Assembly (NCBI RefSeq): GCF_963667045.1 | Contig: NZ_OY762934.1 | Location: 434,001 to 498,000, forward strand | From: an uncultured Cohaesibacter sp. | Lineage (GTDB): Bacteria > Pseudomonadota > Alphaproteobacteria > Rhizobiales > Cohaesibacteraceae | DNA: 64,000 bases | Direction of reading: 5' to 3' | In this document: in pieces, positions 25,628 to 34,650 of the stretch | Position numbering within the stretch: the stretch's first letter is position 1 | Layout of the letters: each line of letters starts with the position of its first letter | The notes under the pieces: model-generated | What the model was told of the DNA's origin: nothing | What the model saw: only the letters and a program-made list of their open reading frames with translations | Databases searched by the model: none | Position numbers and translations under genes: made by a program

Positions 25628-26576
25628 TGCCTTTTTCCTCCTTGATCATTTTGAGCAATGCGTCAACAAATGCGAATGCATCCCCCACGACGACAATGTC
25701 GGACAGGTTGCAAATTGGTGCATTCTCATTGGTGTTGACGGAAATCAGATAATCAGCACCGCGGATCGCGGTGACATGCTGGATCGCGCCATGAATGCCA
25801 AGCGCGATGTAGAGGCGCGGAGCAACATGATTGCCCGACTGCCCCACCTGAATGCATCTGGGCGCGAGCCCCCGATCCACGATGGCGCGACTGGCAGCCA
25901 CCTCACCACCCAACGCGTCCGCCAGGGGGCGCAGTGCGGCAAAGTTGCCAGCGATACCACCGCCACCAGCAACCAGCACGGCGCTTTTGCTGATATCGGG
26001 CTCGGCGATCTCATGTCTTGCAATCTTGCGCAGACGGGTTGAGGCATGGAGGTGACCGGTATCGGTCACCTCAACGATCCGGGACTCTTTTACGGTCCAG
26101 TTCTCTTGCAGACCGAAAGCATCAGGGCGCACGGTGAGCAATGGTGGTGCATGTTTGCTCACCGCGATAGCGACCCGCGTCCGACCACCATGGGGCCGCC
26201 GGAAACATGTGAGCTGGCCGTCTTGCCATTTGATCTCGTCGACATCGGTCACCAGCCCGAAATCGCCGTGAACCGCAAGCCTTGGCGCCAGCATGACGGC
26301 CGACCGGGTGGCTGCCATCACGATGCAATCGAAGTGATAGTCTGCATGAAGGGCGCCGATCAGCGCAGCCATTGCGGCAGCATCAAACAGGTCAAGCTTC
26401 TGGCTTCGTGCATCAAATATACAATCAAATACGCCGCGCAGGTCATCTGTGGAGCCCACAGTGATCAGTGCATAGGTCTCACATGGCGCATCCTCCAGAA
26501 CTGATTTAGCTGCCTGCAGCAGCTTCAGTCCCTGTGAGGCATATCCGCCTTCGATATAGATGAGTACTCGGCGCAT
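25614..26576 (-). CDS. etfA: Electron transfer flavoprotein, alpha subunit
   Basis: 320 aa. The N-terminal part has the ETF alpha/beta fold. The C-terminal FAD-binding region is textbook: SRAIVDRGLAPRCIQVGQSG, then VAPRLYIALGIHGAIQH and ISVNTNENAPICNLSDIVVVGD. It follows etfB by twelve bases and is upstream of the SDR. ETF accepts electrons from flavin dehydrogenases. The only obvious donor in the operon is the FAD-linked oxidase encoded by the first gene. No ETF:quinone oxidoreductase is in the window. Confidence 0.92.
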   Translation of the reverse strand: MRRVLIYIEGGYASQGLKLLQAAKSVLEDAPCETYALITVGSTDDLRGVFDCIFDARSQKLDLFDAAAMAALIGALHADYHFDCIVMAATRSAVMLAPRLAVHGDFGLVTDVDEIKWQDGQLTCFRRPHGGRTRVAIAVSKHAPPLLTVRPDAFGLQENWTVKESRIVEVTDTGHLHASTRLRKIARHEIAEPDISKSAVLVAGGGGIAGNFAALRPLADALGGEVAASRAIVDRGLAPRCIQVGQSGNHVAPRLYIALGIHGAIQHVTAIRGADYLISVNTNENAPICNLSDIVVVGDAFAFVDALLKMIKEEKGNGNV

Positions 26577-26588
26577 GTGATTAAAATC

Positions 26589-27383
26589 TCAAATAAAGTG
26601 CTTTTCTTTTAGAAAGGAGACGACGGTCTCCATCCCTTTCGGATCCATCGACACGACAGTCCGTTGACGTGTGCGAGGTGGTAGCTCGCTTGTCTCGACC
26701 TGCTGCGTGCGCCGCTCTGGTTGCCAATCATGGGTTCCGACCAGCCTCGCGTCAGTCGTCTCCAACACATGAACCTGATCGTCCACAGATCGGCGCTTGT
26801 CTTTCAGGCGAATGAAGGGCAGCTTTTGCCCGCTCATCGCTGTGAGTCCCACCATTGCCGGGAGTTCGAGCTCATAGTCCGTCACCCATTGTCCATCGGC
26901 CAACTCGACCCGCGCGTATCCATTTTCGTTTGAAGGCAGGTCAAGCGAAGATACAAATGAAATCTGTGGCACCTGAAGCAGTTCCGCCAGCATGGGCGGA
27001 ACGGACCCGGATCCCCCATCAAGGCTCCGGCTGCCAGTCAGGATGCAATCGGCCCCTGTGTCTGTCAGAAGCCGGTGCAGAAGTCCGGCGGCTGTGAGCG
27101 CGTCATTGCCCATGGTTTCCCGATCATGAATGAGGGTGGCACGGTCAACCCCGAGCCGCACAGCGTCTTCAACCAGCGGCAGAACAGCCTTTGTCGAGAC
27201 GGTGAGCAGCTCGAGAATGATGTCCGACCTTTCCTTCTTCAGGCCCAGAGCAAATGCCAAAGCACTGGCATCGTCAGGATTGATCGTAAACCGCGCGGTC
27301 CCTTCGTCAGGGGCGGGCTGTTCCGTCCCTGACGCGTTCCGATCCCTTTCGGAAATATATTTGATGAGACAAACGAGCTTCAT
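26589..27383 (-). CDS. etfB: Electron transfer flavoprotein, beta subunit
   Basis: 264 aa. It starts MKLVCLIKYI, has NPDDASALAFALGLK in place of the usual NPFDEIAVEEALRLK, and contains the ETF-beta signature region VTDYELELPAMVGL. The start codon shares one base with the stop of the MFS gene. It forms the heterodimer with EtfA. The gene order oxidase, etfB, etfA resembles lactate dehydrogenase/EtfBA operons, here with an MFS gene inserted. Confidence 0.9.
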   Translation of the reverse strand: MKLVCLIKYISERDRNASGTEQPAPDEGTARFTINPDDASALAFALGLKKERSDIILELLTVSTKAVLPLVEDAVRLGVDRATLIHDRETMGNDALTAAGLLHRLLTDTGADCILTGSRSLDGGSGSVPPMLAELLQVPQISFVSSLDLPSNENGYARVELADGQWVTDYELELPAMVGLTAMSGQKLPFIRLKDKRRSVDDQVHVLETTDARLVGTHDWQPERRTQQVETSELPPRTRQRTVVSMDPKGMETVVSFLKEKHFI

Positions 27384-28678
27384 CAGCTTTCCAGAATGGC
27401 TTTCGGCTTCACCTGACTGCTTCTGCCGTTGATGCGTCCGTAAATTAAGGCAAAGATGGCCCCTACCAGAGCAAAACCGGCGCTGACCAGGAAGTAGGCG
27501 TCATACCCTCCAACGTCACCAAAGGTGGCGGTGAGATAGGAGTTCAGCTGCGGCAGGATGATGTCTGGCAGATAGCCAATGAAGGAGATCACCCCGATTG
27601 CCGTGCCCATCAGGGCCGCGTCGATGCCGCACTGGCCCAACAGCGACCAATAGGTGCCCCGGATCGCATAAAGGAAGATGCCGAGGACCACGATCACCAC
27701 ATAGAAGGTCTTCACCGAGGTGATTGGCAGCATGGTGAGCAGAGTGAGCAGGACCGCCGCACCGACCACCGCACCTGCGACGGTTTGCGGGCGGCCAATG
27801 CGGTCGGCGAGAAAGCCGCCAATGAAGCCGCCAACCGGACGCATCCACAGAACGATGGTTGTGATCGTGCCAACGGTCACGGCATCGACGCCGACCTTGG
27901 TCTGCAGGAAACCGCCGAGGTAATAGACGGTCCAGTAGGTTGCGTAACCCATGAAGATGACGCTGCCCATGAGATAGATATTGCCGTTGATGAGCAGCTT
28001 GCCGATGCTGCGGAAGTGGAATTTTTCCGCCTCGGTGCGTTCTCCCGCATGCTCTCTGTGCTCGGCCAGCTTGCGCTCACTGTCGACGAGGATTGCGATC
28101 AGAACAGCACATGCCAAGACAATCGCGGAGTAGAGATTGATCACCGAAACAAGAGCAGACGTCTTGGTTGCGAGTTCCGTGCTGGAGCCAAGAATGGCAG
28201 CAAAGACAGCCAGTCCTATGGTTCCCATAAGGGCTTCGACAACCCCTCTACCACCGTCAAGAATGCCGAAAAACCGCCCTTCCTCCGACGATCTGGCCAG
28301 CATTTTGACTAGCTTCATGTGAGCGCTCCAGAAGGTGAAGACCGAGAAGACCCCCCATAGGAAGAAGATGATCCGAACCTGAGAGGGATCGGGCACCGAT
28401 GCGAACCAGAAGCCGCAGATTGCGGTGCCAGCAAGAGAAATCGAGATCAGCCATTTGGCTGAAAAGCGGTCGCTTAAGAGCCCGCTCGGGATATAGCCGA
28501 TGACATAGGCCAGTCCCAAAAAGGAATAAAAGTTGTTGAGGTCGGACGACGTCAGACCAAACACTTCCAAAATAGTAACTTGATAGTTCGTGCGCAGATA
28601 GATCACCGGATAAATAGCGCCAGCTGCCAGAACAATCAGAAAAAACTGGAAATATCTTCGTAAGCTGTTCCCGGACAT
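27383..28678 (-). CDS. MFS transporter
   Basis: 431 aa from the ATG at 28678, which has GGGAGGA at the right distance; the frame is open further upstream but without support. Twelve membrane helices can be counted. The loop motif after helix 2 is GLLSDRFSAKW, and LADRIGRPQTVAG follows helix 8, both variants of the MFS A-motif. It lies between the oxidase and etfB genes. The operon therefore encodes two secondary carriers, this one and the BCCT protein. One may import the substrate and the other a related compound or a product. Confidence 0.9.
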   Translation of the reverse strand: MSGNSLRRYFQFFLIVLAAGAIYPVIYLRTNYQVTILEVFGLTSSDLNNFYSFLGLAYVIGYIPSGLLSDRFSAKWLISISLAGTAICGFWFASVPDPSQVRIIFFLWGVFSVFTFWSAHMKLVKMLARSSEEGRFFGILDGGRGVVEALMGTIGLAVFAAILGSSTELATKTSALVSVINLYSAIVLACAVLIAILVDSERKLAEHREHAGERTEAEKFHFRSIGKLLINGNIYLMGSVIFMGYATYWTVYYLGGFLQTKVGVDAVTVGTITTIVLWMRPVGGFIGGFLADRIGRPQTVAGAVVGAAVLLTLLTMLPITSVKTFYVVIVVLGIFLYAIRGTYWSLLGQCGIDAALMGTAIGVISFIGYLPDIILPQLNSYLTATFGDVGGYDAYFLVSAGFALVGAIFALIYGRINGRSSQVKPKAILES

Positions 28679-28770
28679 GATGTTCCTCCCAAACATATTA
28701 TTGTGATAGAGCTGGCAGACTTTTCCTTCTCCCAAAAGTCTGCCAACCCGTTCCACGCATCAGATGGTGA

Positions 28771-30267
28771 TCACGCGTCACCGCCTTCATCTTCCTGATA
28801 GATGTATTTTTTGACCGCTTCCTGAGGGAAAATGGTGCCGTAATTCATGATGCCGTTCGGATCGAAAGCCTCTTTGAGCTTTTCGAGCATATAGAAGGCA
28901 GAGCCGTGTTCGGCCTTGGTCCATTCGCTGCGATATTTCCCGATGCCGTGGTGATGGCACATGGAGCCGCCATGTTTGAGCGTCTCTTCGACAATGATCG
29001 TCTGAAGCGGATGGTGATAGACGAGCATCTCGTCTTCCGGTGCGCAGTTGATCCGGTAGTTGTAGACGAAATACATGTTCGTCCCGTTCAGATAGCTGTG
29101 CGAGGAATGGCCGCCAAGCATGGTCAGGTCTTCGGCGCGATGAAACTCCTTGCGCACCCGTTCCATGACCGCATTGTAAATGATTGGAATGGTTGCCCAG
29201 TCGGCCGAGATTTCGGTGGTGAAACCGGCATGGGAGTCGCTCTTCTCCATTTCGGCCACCTCATCATCAATATCCTTCTGAGACCAATTGAGATGATTGA
29301 ACCAGTCTTCGATCAACTGGCTGTCGACCTGGCGGATGATGCCATCCCTGAATGTCTCGACAGCCTCCTCGATCGCAACGCCCGTTGCCTCTGCAATTCC
29401 CTTGGGACCTTCGGCCATGAACAGCAAAACACATTTGCCTTCGTGGAAATGATAGAAATGCTGAGCCGCATCCTCCTCGGAGTAAACCCGGGCGACAGAT
29501 GGGCGGAAGCCGTTGACCATCACTTCGCGCAGGATCTTGATCCCGCTCTCAACATCCTTAACCAGATAGCCATAAAATTTGTTGTTGTCCGGATAGTATT
29601 TAAAGATCTTCACCGTCACTTCGGTGATGTAGCAAAGCGCCCCTTCATTGCCGATGACAATATGCCGAATGTCCGGTCCGCCAGCCCGGCGGGAAACATT
29701 CTTGATACGAGAGATGTGGCCGTCGGGAAATACGCATTCGAGACCGACTACCATGTCCTCGATACCACCGTACAGGGTGGAGAACTGGCCGATGGAGCGC
29801 GTTGCAACAAGACCACCATATTTGGCGACCGGCTTGGACTGCGGCGAATGCCCGGTGGTGTAGCCGATCTTGCGTAGCTCATCCTCAAGGGTTTGAAGGG
29901 CGACGCCAGCTTCCACTGTTGCCTGACTGTTATAGGGATCAATCTTGATGATTTTGTCGAGACGCACAGTATCGATGACCAGCGTGGTCTCTTTCCAGTT
30001 TTCAAGGCCGCCCTCGGTTGCCGTCATGCCCGAGCGTGGGATCACATTGATCCCATTGTCGTTGCAGAACTTGAGCAAGGTGCTGACCTGTTCGGCACTG
30101 TCGGGATAGACGATGGCGATAGGAGCGGGAACATCAAGCACCTTTCTGGCCTTGGCGTATTTCTTGTAGCGATCGGCAGAGGCTTCGTACAGGTCCTCTT
30201 CGTTCTGATTGATCTGGTCGGGGGCAACCAGCTTAGCCAATTGGTCCAAAATCGTCGCGGAATCCAA
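28771..30267 (-). CDS. FAD-linked oxidase, VAO/PCMH family (GlcD/alkyl-DHAP-synthase-like)
   Basis: 498 aa. The FAD-binding PCMH domain occupies about residues 45-225, with VIPRSGMTATEGG and TTGHSPQSKPVAKYGGLVATRSIGQ. The C-terminal substrate domain ends with CHHHGIGKYR (His438-440), matching the HHHG motif of alkyl-DHAP synthase and related oxidases. FDPNGIMNYGTIFP near the end is common to GlcD, LDH and AGPS. The RBS is AGGAGG. It is the first gene of a seven-gene operon, divergent from rpiR. With EtfBA downstream, it most likely oxidises an alpha-hydroxy or glycerol-type substrate and delivers electrons to ETF; the substrate is unknown. Confidence 0.88.
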   Translation of the reverse strand: MDSATILDQLAKLVAPDQINQNEEDLYEASADRYKKYAKARKVLDVPAPIAIVYPDSAEQVSTLLKFCNDNGINVIPRSGMTATEGGLENWKETTLVIDTVRLDKIIKIDPYNSQATVEAGVALQTLEDELRKIGYTTGHSPQSKPVAKYGGLVATRSIGQFSTLYGGIEDMVVGLECVFPDGHISRIKNVSRRAGGPDIRHIVIGNEGALCYITEVTVKIFKYYPDNNKFYGYLVKDVESGIKILREVMVNGFRPSVARVYSEEDAAQHFYHFHEGKCVLLFMAEGPKGIAEATGVAIEEAVETFRDGIIRQVDSQLIEDWFNHLNWSQKDIDDEVAEMEKSDSHAGFTTEISADWATIPIIYNAVMERVRKEFHRAEDLTMLGGHSSHSYLNGTNMYFVYNYRINCAPEDEMLVYHHPLQTIIVEETLKHGGSMCHHHGIGKYRSEWTKAEHGSAFYMLEKLKEAFDPNGIMNYGTIFPQEAVKKYIYQEDEGGDA

Positions 30268-30288
30268 TTTCTTTCCTCCTGTCTGGAT

Positions 30289-30344
30289 TGGAAAATTATC
30301 TTCTGATGTTGACAGGAGCCTACTGCTGAATGGAAAATTTCACA
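30289..30344. promoter_or_regulatory. Two degenerate RpiR-type sites near the operon start
   Basis: TGGAAAATTATCTT (30289-30302) matches 11 of 14 and TGGAAAATTTCACA (30331-30344) 12 of 14 positions of the perfect palindrome found at 30393 and 30416. A weaker TTTTCC half-site lies at 30360-30365. They sit 22 to 77 bases upstream of the oxidase start codon. Confidence 0.5.
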
Positions 30345-30392
30345 ATTTTTACGTCAATATTTTCCGTATTATGCACATATATTAGAAATAAT

Positions 30393-30406
30393 TGGAAAAT
30401 TTTCCA
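30393..30406. promoter_or_regulatory. RpiR operator 1
   Basis: TGGAAAATTTTCCA, a perfect 14-base palindrome in the divergent region between the oxidase operon and rpiR. It is repeated exactly 23 bases further on. Confidence 0.75.
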
Positions 30407-30415
30407 TATTTGAAC

Positions 30416-30429
30416 TGGAAAATTTTCCA
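30416..30429. promoter_or_regulatory. RpiR operator 2
   Basis: The second perfect copy of TGGAAAATTTTCCA, 61 bases before the rpiR start. A centre-to-centre distance of 23 bases, about two helical turns, would place two dimers on the same DNA face. Confidence 0.75.
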
Positions 30430-30489
30430 AATCAGACGTAGGTTGGGCGGGACATAATCACAGCGGCAAGTGGCCGCGCAAGGCTTACC

Positions 30490-31218
30490 ATGTTCAACAT
30501 AGATTACGACGCACTGAACCCGCTGGAGCGGCAAATCCACACAACCCTCAAGCAAGCCAGCCGGACAGCGGAGACGATCCGCATCACCGACGCGGCACAG
30601 ATGTGCAACTGCTCGGTCTCCAAGATTTCGAAATTCGTGCAGAAGCTTGGATTTGCCAATTACAAGAAATATCTCGACTATCTCTATGGCCGGGCACAGC
30701 CCGAAACCAAACCGTCGAGCGAGCTGGAGCGGATCGGACGCTTTCTTGAGACCTTCGATCAAAACAAGGTGCGGGAACTGGCCAACCTCATCCATGGCAG
30801 CAACAAGCTGGTGTTGTTGGGATATGGCCCGTCCTATCTCTGTGCGCAGTATTTTGAATACAAGTTCAAGACCTGCACCAACAAGATCTGCATCGCCGTG
30901 CCCGATGATCTCACGGCCTCCTCGATCATCGATGCCAACACGCTACTTCTGGTTTTCACCGTCACAGGCGCCTTCAAATCCTTTGAGGAGATCTACAGAG
31001 AAACTAAGGCAAAAGGGGCCGAGGTGGCGCTGATCTTGGAGGAATACAATCCCTCTGTCCTGACCCGCTACGACCGCATCTTTTGCCTGACGGATGGCCA
31101 TCAGCCTGCCGAGTTAAAGGCTTACGAAAAGAGCCGAACCGTTTTCTTCATTTTTATGGAGGAGGTTATTAGGGAGCTCTCCCGACTTCAGCAACACCAA
31201 AGAAGGTATTCCAAATAA
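30490..31218 (+). CDS. MurR/RpiR-family transcriptional regulator
   Basis: 242 aa. The N-terminal HTH_6 domain reads ITDAAQMCNCSVSKISKFVQ and KLGFANYKKYLDYL. The C-terminal SIS sugar-phosphate-binding domain (about residues 85-215) includes KLVLLGYGPSYLCAQYFEYK and LLLVFTVTGAFKSF. SIS-domain regulators usually sense a phosphorylated sugar, which fits the FGGY kinase in the divergent operon: the kinase product may be the inducer. The intergenic region carries two perfect and several degenerate palindromes. The cassette repeat begins 43 bases after its stop. Confidence 0.88.
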   Translation: MFNIDYDALNPLERQIHTTLKQASRTAETIRITDAAQMCNCSVSKISKFVQKLGFANYKKYLDYLYGRAQPETKPSSELERIGRFLETFDQNKVRELANLIHGSNKLVLLGYGPSYLCAQYFEYKFKTCTNKICIAVPDDLTASSIIDANTLLLVFTVTGAFKSFEEIYRETKAKGAEVALILEEYNPSVLTRYDRIFCLTDGHQPAELKAYEKSRTVFFIFMEEVIRELSRLQQHQRRYSK

Positions 31219-31344
31219 AGACATCGGGACTATTTGGCATTTTTCATTCTGCTCGGCAATTGCGGCCCGATGCTGCCTTTCGCGCAGAACGTGATCCCGC
31301 GGCGCAACATCCCATTACCAGACATTGACCTGCCAGACATTGTC

Positions 31345-31371
31345 GAGTGCCCTTTCTCAAAGCGGGCACTC
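31345..31371 (-). terminator. Hairpin downstream of SDR gene (copy 2)
   Basis: Same GAGTGCCC/GGGCACTC hairpin as in copy 1, 55 bases past the SDR stop, without a strong T-run. Confidence 0.4.
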
Positions 31372-31425
31372 TTGCATCACAAAACAAGTCGGGGCTGGCA
31401 CGCGTCAAGCTACCGGAGCTTCACC

Positions 31426-32208
31426 TTAGGCAACAGGTACAGTGCCTCCGTCAATCACATGTTCGCTGCCAGTGATCGCGCCTGCACGCGGTGAGCACAG
31501 GAAGCCGATCAACTCGGCAACTTCCTCCGGCCGTGTTGGCCGACCAATCGGAATACCGCCGAGACCCTGCATGATGATCCGCTTGCCGCCCTCACGATCC
31601 GTACCTGCATCGCTCGCCAGACGATCAGCCAGCGCCAGTGCTGCGTCTGTCTCAATCCAGCCAGGCGAGATCCTGACAACCCTGACCCCTGCGGGCCCGA
31701 CCTCTTTGGACAGGCTTTTCGAATAGGTCGATAGGGCTGCCTTCGCGGCGGCGTAAGCCGTTGTCGATTCAGGTAGCGGCATCTGGCGCTGGATCGAGGT
31801 GACATGGGCAATGACACCTTTGCCTTGCGCGACCATTCCGGGCAGCAGCAGACGATCAAGACGGACCGCGGCCATGAGATTGAGAGCAATGGCTCGGCCC
31901 CACTCCTCATCTGTCAGCGCAGCATACCCACCGGCCGGAGCGGAAGAGCCACCAAGAACATGGACGAGTATATCAAGCCCATTGAACTGATCCTCAACCG
32001 CTTTGCCAACTGTTGCGCATCCTTCAGGTGTGGTGACATCAGCAGCGACAAAGGACGTGGCTGTTGCCAAAGCCTCAGGAGGCTTGCGCGCCGTGGTCAT
32101 AACGCGAGCGCCCTGCTCAGCGAAGAACTCGGCCACAGCTGTACCTGTTCCTCCTGTCCCACCGGTTACCAGAACCCGCTTGCCAGCAAGCTCAAGATCA
32201 AAAGCCAT
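31426..32208 (-). CDS. SDR-family oxidoreductase (cassette copy 2)
   Basis: 260 aa, identical in sequence to the protein at 12402-13184 ([14 protein letters not shown] cofactor motif, AYAAAKAAL active site). It starts at the ATG at 32208, which shares one base with the SnoaL stop. The flanking context differs from copy 1: the gene ends towards rpiR rather than towards the TetR/HIT region. With both copies intact and identical, gene dosage of this enzyme is doubled in the cell. Confidence 0.88.
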   Translation of the reverse strand: MAFDLELAGKRVLVTGGTGGTGTAVAEFFAEQGARVMTTARKPPEALATATSFVAADVTTPEGCATVGKAVEDQFNGLDILVHVLGGSSAPAGGYAALTDEEWGRAIALNLMAAVRLDRLLLPGMVAQGKGVIAHVTSIQRQMPLPESTTAYAAAKAALSTYSKSLSKEVGPAGVRVVRISPGWIETDAALALADRLASDAGTDREGGKRIIMQGLGGIPIGRPTRPEEVAELIGFLCSPRAGAITGSEHVIDGGTVPVA

Positions 32209-32522
32209 CACGCAATCTCCAGCCGGCTGATCCGGTCCCCGTCCAACTCGAAACTGAAGTCCAGATTCACAGGACTTCCCTTGAAGTCGCCGGTCAGGCG
32301 GCAAGACTCGATTGTTTGAGCTCCGACCTGCCTGGAGGAGAGAATTTCTTCTTCAAACTGGATCTTGCTCGCGGCCTCTCGCCATTGAAGGATTTCGGCT
32401 TTGCCGTGATAGGTATTGCCTTCATCCAGAGCGGTGCCTTCATCACTGAAGCTGTTGGCAACGGCCTGCGGTGATCGGGCTGCGAAGTAGCGCAGAACGG
32501 CAATGGGCACTGTGTCGGTCAT
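32208..32522 (-). CDS. SnoaL/NTF2-like small protein (cassette copy 2)
   Basis: 104 aa, identical to the protein at 13184-13498, with the same GGAG ribosome site and the same one-base overlap with the SDR gene. It is the first gene of the two-gene unit that is divergent from the second hxlR. Confidence 0.75.
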   Translation of the reverse strand: MTDTVPIAVLRYFAARSPQAVANSFSDEGTALDEGNTYHGKAEILQWREAASKIQFEEEILSSRQVGAQTIESCRLTGDFKGSPVNLDFSFELDGDRISRLEIA

Positions 32523-32600
32523 CGTATATGTCTCCGTTTCCATTTGATCTGAAGAACATGTACTGCTAGGCTGACACAACAACAAGAACAGACAAATAAG

Positions 32601-32616
32601 TCAGGTACTTACCTGA
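32601..32616. promoter_or_regulatory. HxlR operator (copy 2)
   Basis: TCAGGTA-CT-TACCTGA, identical to the site at 13577-13592 and in the same position between SnoaL and hxlR. Confidence 0.65.
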
Positions 32617-32620
32617 AAGT

Positions 32621-32980
32621 ATGTTTATGATGGATCAAATGGATACGCCTCACGAATACACACAGGAAAGTGCAGCCGAAGGCGTTGAAGCCGCCCTTCG
32701 CATGATCGAGGGACGATGGAAACTGATCATCCTGTTCCATCTGTTCGGAGGGCGGATTCTGCGCTTTTCCGAACTGGAGCGCGCGATCCCCGGGGTATCA
32801 CAGAAGATGCTGATCCAGCAGCTCCGGCAGATGGAAGGCGATGGCATCGTGAAACGAACCGTGTATCCAGAGGTGCCGCCTAAGGTGGAGTATAGTCTGA
32901 CCGATTGGGGGCAATCCCTTTGCCCCGCACTCGATGCGCTCCTCACCTGGGCGGGCAATCGTCCCAATAAGAGCTGCTAA
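32621..32980 (+). CDS. HxlR-family transcriptional regulator (cassette copy 2)
   Basis: 119 aa, differing from copy 1 only at residue 112 (Gly here, Ala in copy 1), outside the DNA-binding wing. As the two regulators and operators are otherwise the same, each protein should control both cassettes. The transcript would run towards the IS element 64 bases downstream. Confidence 0.9.
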   Translation: MFMMDQMDTPHEYTQESAAEGVEAALRMIEGRWKLIILFHLFGGRILRFSELERAIPGVSQKMLIQQLRQMEGDGIVKRTVYPEVPPKVEYSLTDWGQSLCPALDALLTWAGNRPNKSC

Positions 32981-33044
32981 TCTGCCTTTTTTTTGGGGGG
33001 GGCTAGGCGCTCCTGACTTTCTATCTATACCTACAATCACGGCC

Positions 33045-34646
33045 GAGGCTGTGTGGAAACCCGCCATTGTGATAGAATCCCGGTGACAGGGGAGAGTATT
33101 CATGGCGGGTTTTATCGAAGGTGTCAGCCGAGACCAAACGGTTCTATTTCCAGATCGTCTTGATGATTGGATTGGTGAGGATCATCTGGTTCGAGTGGTT
33201 GATCTGTTTGTCGCTGAACTTGATTTGATGGATCTTGGCTTTTCCCGTTCGCAGCCCGCTGGAACTGGTCGCCCTGGTTATCATCCTTCTGTGTTGTTGA
33301 AGATTTTCATTTACGGCTACTTGAATAGGATTCCCTCGAGTCGGCGGTTGGAACGTGAGGCGTGCCGGAATGTTGAAGTGATGTGGCTAACAGGCCGTCT
33401 TGTTCCAGATCACAAGACTATCGCTGATTTCCGACGTTACAACGGGCCAGCTATCCGTAGAACTTGTGCGCAGTTCGTGGAGCTTTGTCGCCGGATAGGT
33501 ATGCTGGGTGGCGTCTGCATCGCCGTTGATGGCAGTAAGTTCAAGGCAGTGAATAATCGTGATCGCAATTTCACAAAAAACAAGATTTCCAGCCGTCTTG
33601 CTCACCTCGAAGCAGATGCAGAGCGCTATATCAAGGAAATGGCCCGGCTCGACAATCAGGAAGAAGGTCAAGTCCGTTCAGAAAAGGTGGCACACCTTGC
33701 CCGCCGTCAGAAACGAATTCGCCAAGAGATTGATCGATTAAAGACCCTTGAGGCAGCTCTGCCGGAAGCACCTGATGGCCAAATATCTCTGACTGACCCT
33801 GATGCCCGTGCTATGGCGACAAGCGCTCGTTTGAGCGGGCTGGTCGGTTACAACGTTCAAAGTGCCGTCGATACTGATACCCACCTGATTATCGCGCATG
33901 ATGTCACGAACCAAGGATTTGATCGCACACAATTGGTACCTATGGCGATATCCGCTCAAAGGGTTCTTGGACGCAAGAAAGTGCATGTCATTGCCGACAA
34001 GGGATATTTCAGTGGCACCCAAATATTTGCCTGCCATGAAGCGGGTATTTCAGTAACCGTGCCACGCCCAGAAACATCCGGCAATCGTCGCAAGGGTAAG
34101 TTTGTGAAGGCTGACTTCCATTATAGCCCAGAACGCGATGTCTATCACTGCCCGGCTGGACGAGAGTTGATCTATCGATACACACGGCAAGAAGGTGGAC
34201 TGAATGTTCGCCGCTACTGGATCAATGAATGCCAGAATTGCGAGTTTCAGGATCAGTGCACCAGTGGCAAGGAACGCCGGATCAGCCGTTGGGAACATGA
34301 ATATCTGGTTGATGAGATGCGCAGTCGATTGGGCCGTGATCCCGATCCTATGACTTTGCGGCGATGTACGGTCGAGCACCCGTTTGGCACTATAAAGGCC
34401 TGGATGGGATCAACCCATTTCCAAATGCGTCGATTAAAGAATGTCAGGACGGAAATGGCTCTTCATGTCCTGGCCTACAACATCAAAAGAGCGGTCAATA
34501 TAATCGGTGTCAGACAATTGATGACCGCTATGGCCGAGTAAGGCGAAGCCGGTCTGCTCGATCCTCGCTCCAAATCGTTTAAAGGAAACAAAAACGCACC
34601 AATAAGCTTTGATGTGCGCGATAAACGCGAGTTTCCACACAGCCTC
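33045..34646 (+). mobile_element. IS1182-family insertion sequence, complete (1602 bp)
   Basis: The ends are perfect 16-base inverted repeats, GAGGCTGTGTGGAAAC (33045-33060) and its complement at 34631-34646. The element is flanked by GGCC on both sides (33041-33044 and 34647-34650), a 4-base palindromic target duplication as expected for this family. One intact transposase gene fills it. It has inserted into a member of the dispersed intergenic repeat at the right edge of cassette copy 2. Confidence 0.9.
33102..34541 (+). CDS. IS1182-family transposase
   Basis: 479 aa, full length. The N-terminus (DQTVLFPDRLDDWIGEDHLV, then GRPGYHPSVLLKIFIYGYLN) is the DUF772 domain of IS1182 transposases. 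A charged coiled-coil insert follows around residues 165-215. The DDE core carries VCIAVDGSKFKAVNN (first Asp), HVIADKGYFSG (second Asp) and RCTVEHPFGTIKAWMG (Glu). A Cys-rich stretch with CPAGREL and CQNCEFQDQC may bind metal. There is no frameshift or stop, so the element could still be active. The gene starts 57 bases inside the left end. Confidence 0.93.
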   Translation: MAGFIEGVSRDQTVLFPDRLDDWIGEDHLVRVVDLFVAELDLMDLGFSRSQPAGTGRPGYHPSVLLKIFIYGYLNRIPSSRRLEREACRNVEVMWLTGRLVPDHKTIADFRRYNGPAIRRTCAQFVELCRRIGMLGGVCIAVDGSKFKAVNNRDRNFTKNKISSRLAHLEADAERYIKEMARLDNQEEGQVRSEKVAHLARRQKRIRQEIDRLKTLEAALPEAPDGQISLTDPDARAMATSARLSGLVGYNVQSAVDTDTHLIIAHDVTNQGFDRTQLVPMAISAQRVLGRKKVHVIADKGYFSGTQIFACHEAGISVTVPRPETSGNRRKGKFVKADFHYSPERDVYHCPAGRELIYRYTRQEGGLNVRRYWINECQNCEFQDQCTSGKERRISRWEHEYLVDEMRSRLGRDPDPMTLRRCTVEHPFGTIKAWMGSTHFQMRRLKNVRTEMALHVLAYNIKRAVNIIGVRQLMTAMAE

Positions 34647-34650
34647 GGCC

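Larger units (their letters stand above)
31262..33044. repeat. Duplicated SDR/SnoaL/HxlR cassette, copy 2 (1783 bp)
   Basis: Direct repeat of 12238-14014 at an offset of 19,024 bases. Differences I can see are one synonymous and one Ala-to-Gly change near the end of hxlR, a C/T change after its stop, six extra homopolymer bases, and G/A at the right edge. The right edge abuts the IS element. Confidence 0.92.
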
